DNA from: Arthrobacter sp. Bz4 | GTDB taxonomy: Bacteria > Actinomycetota > Actinomycetes > Actinomycetales > Micrococcaceae | Assembly (NCBI RefSeq): GCF_003075455.1 | Contig: NZ_QDAE01000003.1 | Coordinates: 124,001-188,000, forward strand | Direction of reading: 5' to 3' | Length of the DNA: 64,000 bases | Shown: positions 52,877 to 59,495 of the stretch, piece by piece | How the letters are laid out: each line of letters begins with the position of its first letter | Numbering within the stretch: the stretch's first letter is position 1 | Made by a program: the position numbers and the translations under genes | The notes under the pieces: model-generated | What the model was told of the DNA's origin: nothing | The model's input: only the letters and a program-made list of their open reading frames with translations | Database searches by the model: none

Positions 52877-53753
52877 TGTGAGTGATCTCGGGTCCGCGCT
52901 TCAGCGGATCGGTGAGATCGGGCTTCGGCGCCGCAGCGGCAGCCGGTGATGCGGTGGCAGTCTCCTTGGGAAGACGAAGCTGCAGCAACTCACGTGGCGG
53001 CAACGGGTGATCTCCCCGGACCACTACAACGTTGCGGAAAAGTTCTTCCATCGGTGCGGCAGCCTCGCGGTTGATCGCCGCCGGTCCACCAATCACTCCG
53101 CGCAGGAACCATCGGGGGCCGTCCACTCCAATGAACCGGGCAACCCGGTACCCAGGCTGGCCATCGGGGGTTTGAGCCGGAAGTTTGGCCACCAACTCGG
53201 TGCCGAAGGAACCGACCCGGTCCTGGACCGTTCCGCCCTGCGCGCCGACCGAGACGCCGATCTGGGACCGAATCTCGTCCCAGAGGCCGTCGGTGCGTGG
53301 TGCGGCGAACACCTGCAACTGCAGGTTGGAACCGTTGAGGTCCAGGGTGACAGCGATTACCCGTTTGGTCTTCTCTTCCACCTCGAGCCGAAGCTGGAGA
53401 CCCTCGGCTGCGCCGATACGCAGCGCTCCCAGGTCAATATATCCGGCGTCGGAGTCCTTCTCCGACACGTCAAACGGGCCGTTGCTCCGCGAGACGACTA
53501 CGCCGGCAGCCGGCTCCGCGTCGGCTGCCGCAGGCGTCCCGACAGGCTCAGTGTCCGTCGGCTCGGCCGTGTCCGTGGTGGCTGCGGGGCCCGTTGGCTC
53601 GGCGTCCGTCGGCTCGGCCGTGTCCGTGGTGGCTGCGGGGCCCGTTGGCTCAGCGGCCTCGGCAGTTTCGGTTAACTCGACCGGCGCGTCAGCGGGTGTC
53701 GTGTCTTCAGCCGGGAGATTCTGTTGCTTCTTCTTCAGGCGCCCAAAAACCAT
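52869..53753 (-). CDS. DUF3710 domain-containing protein
   Basis: Protein of 294 aa. The C-terminal two thirds are the DUF3710 domain (GPFDVSEKDSDAGYIDLGAL, RTDGLWDEIRSQIGVSV, GVDGPRWFLRGVIGGPAA). The first 90 residues are an acidic Thr/Pro/Ala/Glu linker containing a near-exact internal duplication (AEPTGPAATTDTAEPTD twice), from a 48-bp DNA repeat. Function unknown; always near dut and the OB-fold gene in actinobacteria. Confidence 0.9.
   Translation of the reverse strand: MVFGRLKKKQQNLPAEDTTPADAPVELTETAEAAEPTGPAATTDTAEPTDAEPTGPAATTDTAEPTDTEPVGTPAAADAEPAAGVVVSRSNGPFDVSEKDSDAGYIDLGALRIGAAEGLQLRLEVEEKTKRVIAVTLDLNGSNLQLQVFAAPRTDGLWDEIRSQIGVSVGAQGGTVQDRVGSFGTELVAKLPAQTPDGQPGYRVARFIGVDGPRWFLRGVIGGPAAINREAAAPMEELFRNVVVVRGDHPLPPRELLQLRLPKETATASPAAAAAPKPDLTDPLKRGPEITHIG
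53553..53651 (-). repeat. 48-bp perfect direct repeat (period 51) in the DUF3710 gene
   Basis: 53553-53600 and 53604-53651 are identical over 48 bp. The period of 51 nt keeps the frame, giving two 17-residue units. The identity at the DNA level suggests a recent duplication. Confidence 0.85.
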
Positions 53754-53821
53754 GATTGGGTTCCTTTCCTTGGGTGTGTGGATCCTCCGGGAGGGGGTTC
53801 CTGGTCTGGATATCCTTGAGG

Positions 53822-54316
53822 TTATGCGTGAGTCGGAGCGGCAGCAGCATCAACGCTGTAGCCTCCGGTGGAGCCGAAGCCCCCGCTGCCGCGCACTGAT
53901 CCGGGGAGTTCTTCAACCACGGTAAATTCGGCGTGCTCGACCTGCTGGATGAGGAGTTGGGCAATCCGGTCCCCTCGTTGAAACGCCAGCGATTCGGTTT
54001 TGTCAGTGTTCAGCAGGGTGACAGCAATCTCGCCCCGGTAACCAGCGTCAATGGTGCCAGGTGCGTTCACCACCGTCACCCCGTGCTTCGTGGCCAAACC
54101 TGACCGGGGATGGACCAGCCCAACGTACCCGTCCGGTAGCGCGATGGCCAGACCGGTAGGCACCAGCAAACGCTCACCCGGCGCCAACCGGAAGTCGATG
54201 CGGCTCCGTAGATCAGCGCCGGCGTCACCCGGCTGCGCATATTCGGGTGGGGCCATCCCGGCGTCGAGCAGTTTGATTTGCACGGGAAGTCTCCGCTGTG
54301 GGTCCAGCACGTTCAT
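53822..54316 (-). CDS. dut: Deoxyuridine 5'-triphosphate nucleotidohydrolase (dUTPase)
   Basis: Trimeric enzyme converting dUTP to dUMP, keeping uracil out of DNA and supplying thymidylate precursor. Length is 164 aa. Motif 1 PGDAGADLRSRID, motif 2 LVHPRSGLATKHGVTVVNAP, motif 3 GTIDAGYRGEIAVTLLN, motif 4 FQRGDRIAQLLIQQ and motif 5 RGSGGFGSTGGY are all present. Convergent neighbours are absent: the gene heads towards DUF3710 with a 68-nt gap. Confidence 0.97.
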   Translation of the reverse strand: MNVLDPQRRLPVQIKLLDAGMAPPEYAQPGDAGADLRSRIDFRLAPGERLLVPTGLAIALPDGYVGLVHPRSGLATKHGVTVVNAPGTIDAGYRGEIAVTLLNTDKTESLAFQRGDRIAQLLIQQVEHAEFTVVEELPGSVRGSGGFGSTGGYSVDAAAAPTHA

Positions 54317-54444
54317 ACTCCAGCTGCCTTGAAAGTGATCGGGGTTAGGCCTTCACTCTAGCGCGAAAACCTGAACGATCACCGGGTACCGGCAGGCCAA
54401 CGGGCGAGGATGAACTACCCAGGAAAATCTGGGAAGGTAGGGGT

Positions 54445-54909
54445 ATGTCAACACCCGCGCCAGGATCATCAGTCAGCACTGTCCTCTATGAGGAGCGGCT
54501 GTGGCCCGCCCTCTGGATCTGGCTGGTCGCGGCGGGAGCGGCAGGTGCGTCAGTGGTCACGTTTGCTCCGATCAATCTCACCACCGGGTTTATTGCTGCG
54601 ACTGTGGTTGCAGTGGTCCTCGGCACCCTGTTGGTCCTGTCAACCCCCCGGATCGTGGTGACCACAACACATTTGACGGTGGGGCGGGCCACGATCGAGC
54701 GCCGCTTCCTGGGCGGCGCTGCCGCCTACACCGGTGAAGACGCCACCGCGCAGCGAGGGCCGCAGCTCAATGGGATTGCCTACCTGTGTATTCGCGGCTG
54801 GATCTCACCGGTTGTCCGGGTGGAGATCACCGACCCGGATGACCCCACTCCCTACTGGCTGACGTCCACCCGGCGACCGGACCGCCTGGTGGCAGCCCTC
54901 GCCGGCTGA
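54445..54909 (+). CDS. DUF3093 domain-containing membrane protein
   Basis: Small membrane protein of 154 aa with two adjacent hydrophobic segments (LWIWLVAAGAAGASVVTFAP and TGFIAATVVAVVLGTLLVLS) and a beta-rich C-terminal part ending in DPTPYWLTSTRRPDRLVAAL, the DUF3093 signature. Unknown function; conserved beside dut and DUF4193 in actinobacteria. Divergent from dut and convergent with the DUF4193 gene. Confidence 0.88.
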   Translation: MSTPAPGSSVSTVLYEERLWPALWIWLVAAGAAGASVVTFAPINLTTGFIAATVVAVVLGTLLVLSTPRIVVTTTHLTVGRATIERRFLGGAAAYTGEDATAQRGPQLNGIAYLCIRGWISPVVRVEITDPDDPTPYWLTSTRRPDRLVAALAG

Positions 54910-54932
54910 GGCTTCCTCCCTCGCCGGGCCGA

Positions 54933-55241
54933 TCAGCCTTCGCAGTCGCTGCAGTAGGCAAGCCCGTCTACGTGTTTGGCGATCTGGGAACGGTGCCGGA
55001 CGAGGAAGCATGACGCACAGGTGAATTCGTCGGCCTGCGCGGGAAGAATCAGCACCTGGATCTCTTCGCTGGAAAGGTCAGCTCCCGGGAGTTCGAAGGA
55101 ATCCGCTGCCTCGATCTCGTCTTCGTCAACCACAGGTGACTGGTGGCCAGCGCGGTGGGCCTTCAACTCTTCAATTGAGGCGTCCCCGGCGTCCCCGGCG
55201 TCTTCGGGGGTGGTACGCGGCGTGTCGTAATCGGTCGCCAT
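54933..55241 (-). CDS. DUF4193 family zinc-ribbon-like protein
   Basis: Acidic 102-aa protein ending in a four-Cys element, FTCASCFLVRHRSQ and LAYCSDCEG, which can hold one zinc. The start at 55241 (MATDYDTPRTTPEDAG) is the family norm; it lacks a strong ribosome site, and the longer frame to 55364 has no conserved sequence. The N-terminus carries a short DAGDAGDA repeat. Conserved in actinobacteria, with no settled function; from memory some homologues relate to RNA polymerase binding, but I would not rely on this. Confidence 0.88.
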   Translation of the reverse strand: MATDYDTPRTTPEDAGDAGDASIEELKAHRAGHQSPVVDEDEIEAADSFELPGADLSSEEIQVLILPAQADEFTCASCFLVRHRSQIAKHVDGLAYCSDCEG

Positions 55242-55479
55242 AATTGGGGGTTCACTCTCCGGTGTGCTGTGAGATTGGTTAGTCGGGACTGTCCAACGTC
55301 GAGTCCAACGCTGACAGCCGGTATTTTGTGCCCGTACGCCAAAGATTGTCGCTGAACAACCCACTCTGATCCCAATCGGCGTCGAAACTTCCGCGCCACA
55401 CCACGGGTGTAGTAGGCATGTCGGCCTTCAGGTGGCAGAGTTTCAGGGTAAGGAAGCATTGTCGGCTCGGAGGATTTTC
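55242..55479. other. Divergent gap before sepH
   Basis: A 238-nt gap between divergent DUF4193 and sepH. GGAGG 6 nt before the sepH ATG is the only feature I can support. I see no repeat or clear promoter pair. Confidence 0.4.
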
Positions 55480-56772
55480 ATGCAGGAACTACGGCTGGTG
55501 GGTGTTCACGAGGACGGCGGACACCTGCACTTGAACGGTGAGGACGGCTCCAACTTCAGCCTGCCGATCAACGAAGCGCTGCGCATGGCGGTCACCCGCC
55601 CAATGGAACAGCACAAGATCAGCACTCCACCTCCCCCCGCAGGCAAACCAATTGTTCCGCTCTCACCCCGCGATATCCAGTCCCGCATCCGCAGCGGTGC
55701 CACTGCCCAGGATATCGTCGACGAGTCCGGCCAGGACCTTGCGCAGGTGCTCCGATATGAAGGGCCAGTGCGAGCCGAACGCGATTATATGGCCATTCTG
55801 GCCCAGCGGGTGGAGGTTTCCTCTGCCGTGCCTTCGAACGACGGCTACCGGTCAGCCTTCGGGGAAAACCCCGCCCAACTCGGCGACATGGTCGCATACC
55901 GGTTGCAGGCGTATGGGGTCGATGCCAACGCTGTTGAGTGGGACGCCTGGCGACGCCAGGATGGACTCTGGAACGTGGTGGCACGTTTTGATCTGGCACC
56001 AGACACCAGGGTCACCGTCGGGGAGGAACCTCCCGCTCAGTGGACGTTCAACCCCAGCCGGAAAACCGTCCTGAACACCAACCGGTGGGCCCAGTTGCTC
56101 AGCGAACTGGAACCGCTCGACGGCCCCCTGCCCACACGGCGGCTCAGCGCCGTTGCTGATCATGTCTTCGACTTTGAAGCGCAGAAAACCCCTGAGGCTG
56201 CACCCGAAGAGGAAGAAGCCTCAGACAACCTGCTCGACGTCCTCCGGTCCCGCCGTGGCCAGCGTCTCGGCGTGGACGAGGACGGCGATGACGCCCTGGC
56301 TCATCTGCTGGCCAAGGGGGCGATTCCGGCAGCCCATCCCCGCCCCACGGAGGACGATGGGACGGAAACCCCCGCCTCAACTGATGACGACGACGTCGAG
56401 CCACGCAAGTTCGCTGGCCTGAGTCTGGCCCCGTCAGTTGCCGACGACGTCGAGTCCGGCATTGAGGGCAAAGCGACCTACAGCGACGGCACACCAAGAC
56501 TCTTCGAATCGGTCAGCACCGAAACCCGGGAAATCAGCATTTTTGCCCGCCCGAATCGGCCAGCACAGCCCGGGCCGGAAGCCACCGAACCACGCGAGGA
56601 TCGCGGTCCCGCTCCCGAGCACGCCTCAGCGTCCGATCGATCAGCATCCGATCGATCAGCGTCCGATCGATCAGCGAAACCGGTTGAGGAAGCATCGGAT
56701 CGCAAGATCCGGCCGAAGCGTTCCAGCGTCCCCAGCTGGGACGAAATCGTCTTCGGCACCAAAAGCGACTAG
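55480..56772 (+). CDS. sepH: Septation protein SepH (DUF3071)
   Basis: Actinobacterial cell-division protein of 430 aa that promotes FtsZ assembly. The N-terminal DUF3071 domain spans residues 1 to about 175 (LRLVGVHEDGGHLHLNGEDG, SPRDIQSRIRSGATAQDIVD with its HTH-like element, WDAWRRQDGLWNVVARFDLA). The rest is acidic and disordered, with a triplet ASDRS repeat near residue 390, and a conserved C-terminal motif RSSVPSWDEIVFGTK that in relatives is the C-terminal end. The ATG at 55480 follows GGAGG at 6 nt. Confidence 0.95.
   Translation: MQELRLVGVHEDGGHLHLNGEDGSNFSLPINEALRMAVTRPMEQHKISTPPPPAGKPIVPLSPRDIQSRIRSGATAQDIVDESGQDLAQVLRYEGPVRAERDYMAILAQRVEVSSAVPSNDGYRSAFGENPAQLGDMVAYRLQAYGVDANAVEWDAWRRQDGLWNVVARFDLAPDTRVTVGEEPPAQWTFNPSRKTVLNTNRWAQLLSELEPLDGPLPTRRLSAVADHVFDFEAQKTPEAAPEEEEASDNLLDVLRSRRGQRLGVDEDGDDALAHLLAKGAIPAAHPRPTEDDGTETPASTDDDDVEPRKFAGLSLAPSVADDVESGIEGKATYSDGTPRLFESVSTETREISIFARPNRPAQPGPEATEPREDRGPAPEHASASDRSASDRSASDRSAKPVEEASDRKIRPKRSSVPSWDEIVFGTKSD
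56626..56676 (+). repeat. Three 15-bp tandem repeats in sepH
   Basis: Units at 56626, 56641 and 56656 (consensus TCAGCGTCCGATCGA), plus a partial fourth, encode SDRSA repeats in the disordered region. Each contains the palindrome CGATCG. In-frame, so copy changes are tolerated. Confidence 0.8.
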
Positions 56773-56821
56773 TCGCAGTGAACGAGTAGGTCGCCGGGGA
56801 TTTCCTGGTTGCCGCTTGCTC

Positions 56822-57535
56822 TTAGGCGAACGGCAGCAACATCTCGTTGCTTTTCATCGCCGTAGCGGTCCTCAGGGTGACCCTCCGCGTGTGATGGCGC
56901 CGGCAGAGTGTTTCATAGCCTGTCACTGGTGCGTGCGGGGACTCGGCAACCGAGCCGCCGGTGAGCGGTAGTTCCGGCTGGAGCGGATCCCGCGGCTCCG
57001 AGGCCAGCTCAACGTCGCCGACCACCATCTGGTCGCCCTCAACTACCATGACGCCGTCGACGGTCCTCGCGTTATGGGTTGCCCGGCGCCCGCACCAGCA
57101 AAGCGCCTCCACCTGAAGGACCTGGATCCGGTCGGCGAGTTCGATGAGCCGCTGCGAACCGGGAAAGAGCCTGGTGCGGAAATCGGAGGTGATACCGAAC
57201 GCGAACACGTCCACGTCCATCTCGTCGACGATACGGGCCAGCTGATCGATCTGCTCGCCCAGATAAAACTGGGCCTCGTCGCAGATGAGGTAGTCCACCC
57301 GTTCAGCTGACGTCCGGCGCCTGACAATTTCGGCCCAGAAGTCGGTGGTGTCGGTGACTTCCACCGCTGGGGTCTGTAACCCGAGCCGGCTGGAAATCAT
57401 TGCCTCCCCCGCCCGGTCATGGGAGCTGAAGAGCAGACCGGCCCGGCCGCGGGCGCGGTGGTTGTGGTCCATCTGCAGCGCCAGGGTGGACTTCCCGCAG
57501 TCCATGGTGCCGGAGAAAAAGATCAGCTCAGCCAC
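56822..57535 (-). CDS. tdk: Thymidine kinase
   Basis: Salvage enzyme phosphorylating thymidine, 237 aa, type II TK. The P-loop FFSGTMDCGKSTLALQMDHN, Walker B-like DYLICDEAQFYLGEQID and the zinc-binding Cys pair around EALCWCGRRATHNARTVDG are present, with the second pair (YETLCRRHH, partly His) near the C-terminus. It overlaps the phosphatase-superfamily gene upstream by 8 bp, so the two are in one unit. Confidence 0.95.
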   Translation of the reverse strand: MAELIFFSGTMDCGKSTLALQMDHNHRARGRAGLLFSSHDRAGEAMISSRLGLQTPAVEVTDTTDFWAEIVRRRTSAERVDYLICDEAQFYLGEQIDQLARIVDEMDVDVFAFGITSDFRTRLFPGSQRLIELADRIQVLQVEALCWCGRRATHNARTVDGVMVVEGDQMVVGDVELASEPRDPLQPELPLTGGSVAESPHAPVTGYETLCRRHHTRRVTLRTATAMKSNEMLLPFA

Positions 57536-58724
57536 GGGTGCCCTTCCCTCCCGGGCGGTTCAGGGTCAGGAGTGGGACTTCCCGCTCGGCCCGGGTGAGC
57601 GAGCCATGCTGGCCGACCACTTCCATGGCCGACGCGGAGGTCCGACGGCGATCGTATAACGCGATGGGCTCCCGCGCCGCGATCATGAGGTCTCCGATGC
57701 GGGGCAGCACTCGCTGATCGACCTCGCCAAACAGGCCCGCGTCAACGGCCTGGTCGCGGGTGAAGATCCATGCGAGCCGGCCGTAGGCGTCCCGCCACGC
57801 CGCCAGGAGTCGTTCCTGCCCTCGGGGGGACAGGTCCGGTTCAAAGTACAAGTGGAGCATCCGCGGCTCGCCAGCGGTGTGGGCCACCCCGTCGATGAGT
57901 TGCGGTTGGGTGGAGAAATCGTGGCGGTGGTCGACGTCGACGTCGACCATCCCGTGATCGGCGGTGAGCAGCAACAGCGTATCGGACGGTACGCGTGCCG
58001 CGAGGGTCCTGATCGCTGAGTCAACATCCTCCAACTGGTTGCCCCATTCGGCCGAGCCGCAGCCGTAGCGGTGGCCGGCCTTATCCATCTCGTTGAGATA
58101 CAGGTAGACCAGCGCCCGGTCGGAGGCAGAGAGTTGCTCATGGGCGCCGCGCACCCGGGCCTGGAGTGTTCCCGCCGCCACATAACTGCCGCCCCGCAAC
58201 GCCGCCCTGGTCATTGCAGAGTCGGCGAATTTGGGGAGGGACACGCTGACCACCGGGAGCTGCCCGGCCGCCTGTTCAAAGACTGAGGGATACGGTTGCC
58301 ACTGCAGCGGATCGACTCCCGGGTCCCACCCGCCCAACATGTTGACGACTTTCCCCTGCTCCGGGTCCAGTACATCGTAGCCAACCAGCCCGTGCTTGCC
58401 CGGCGGCAGGCCGGTGCCCAGGCTCCCGAGGGATGCGGCTGTTGTTGAGGGGAAAGCCGAGTTGAGGGTTCGTGCGCCGTCCAGATGACGGCGCAGGAAC
58501 GGTGCGTGACCGCCGCGTTTCTTCAGCAATGAGGAGCCGAGCCCGTCGACCACCACCACACACACTCGTGAGGCCGTGGGCAAGCCCAGGGCGTTGAGGA
58601 AGGGGCCGGACGCTGAGTCCAGTCCCAGGGCCGCCGCCGCGCTGGTGAAGACCTCGGCGACGGTGCTGCGCCCATAGGGCGGCGCCGCCGGAAGAGGCTC
58701 CCGGTGTTCGGTCAGAGATTCCAC
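57528..58724 (-). CDS. Alkaline phosphatase superfamily (nucleotide pyrophosphatase/phosphodiesterase-like) protein
   Basis: A 398-aa hydrolase of the NPP branch. VCVVVVDGLGSSLLKKR has the metal-binding Asp, and FPSTTAASLGSLGTGLPPGK the Thr nucleophile. LLLTADHGMVDVDVDHRHDF supplies further metal-binding Asp/His. No signal peptide, so probably cytoplasmic. Substrate unknown, a nucleotide or sugar phosphate ester. Starts 6 nt after the DUF5998 gene stop and ends in tdk. Confidence 0.9.
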   Translation of the reverse strand: MESLTEHREPLPAAPPYGRSTVAEVFTSAAAALGLDSASGPFLNALGLPTASRVCVVVVDGLGSSLLKKRGGHAPFLRRHLDGARTLNSAFPSTTAASLGSLGTGLPPGKHGLVGYDVLDPEQGKVVNMLGGWDPGVDPLQWQPYPSVFEQAAGQLPVVSVSLPKFADSAMTRAALRGGSYVAAGTLQARVRGAHEQLSASDRALVYLYLNEMDKAGHRYGCGSAEWGNQLEDVDSAIRTLAARVPSDTLLLLTADHGMVDVDVDHRHDFSTQPQLIDGVAHTAGEPRMLHLYFEPDLSPRGQERLLAAWRDAYGRLAWIFTRDQAVDAGLFGEVDQRVLPRIGDLMIAAREPIALYDRRRTSASAMEVVGQHGSLTRAEREVPLLTLNRPGGKGTRG

Positions 58725-58730
58725 CAGCGG

Positions 58731-59405
58731 CTAGCCCTGGTGGTGGGTTCGGCTGAAGCGGGCGCCGAGGCCGGGCTGCCTGCGCGGCGTCGGGCTGACG
58801 GTGCTGCCGGCACCCGGCATCACCGGGTTGGCTGTGTTTACCTTCCGCAGGGCCCTGGCGAATGATTTCGCGTTCTGGACCGCCTGCATACCGTCGGCCT
58901 CAGCGCTGACGCGCAGCACGATGTCTTCCTGGGAAATGGTGCCGGTGTACCCGTGGTCGGCGTCGCACTGGGGGTCGCTGCACCCGGCCGGACCCATGTC
59001 CAGGCGCTGCCCGCCGGACCAGGCAATGGCGAGGGTCAGCTCCCGAGCCTGGTCGGAAGGCTTGTAGTCCTGGGGCTGGGCGTAGAGGTAGCTGAGGACC
59101 ACTGAGCGGATCTGGCTGACCGGGACGGACTCGGTGGAAACCTGGGCCATCATCTGCTGCCCGTCCTCGTCCAGCTGCTGGTCGTCGACGTGGGTGATCA
59201 CCAGCATGTCCTCGGTGAGAACCAGCACGGTGATATGGCGGTGAACCTCGTTGCGTTCGAAGTGGGTTTCGAGGTGCACCACATGGGAGAGCGGTTCCCG
59301 ACCGTCAAGGGCGTCGTGCACCGTGTCTGCCACCAGGCGCGGATAAAATCCTGCCCGTTCCAGGGAGGCGTCGAGGCTGCGGCGTTCAGCGGAAAGCGAT
59401 GTCAT
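58731..59405 (-). CDS. DUF5998 family protein
   Basis: A 224-aa cytoplasmic protein. FYPRLVADTVHDALDGREPL, HVVHLETHFERNEVHRHITV and SLYAQPQ-like VLSYLYAQPQDYKPSD match the actinobacterial DUF5998 family of unknown function. It also contains ...GPAGCSDPQCDADHGYTGTI with two Cys and a His that might bind metal. The ATG at 59405 has GGAGG only 1 nt away, unusually close; a longer frame to 59438 exists but lacks conserved residues. Confidence 0.85.
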   Translation of the reverse strand: MTSLSAERRSLDASLERAGFYPRLVADTVHDALDGREPLSHVVHLETHFERNEVHRHITVLVLTEDMLVITHVDDQQLDEDGQQMMAQVSTESVPVSQIRSVVLSYLYAQPQDYKPSDQARELTLAIAWSGGQRLDMGPAGCSDPQCDADHGYTGTISQEDIVLRVSAEADGMQAVQNAKSFARALRKVNTANPVMPGAGSTVSPTPRRQPGLGARFSRTHHQG

Positions 59406-59495
59406 ACCTCCAGTTTCCCCCACCCGGGCACCCGCCACCTAACCCGGCGACCGGTAGGGCGCGCCGTTCACCCAGGACGGCGGCCGGCGTCGTCG

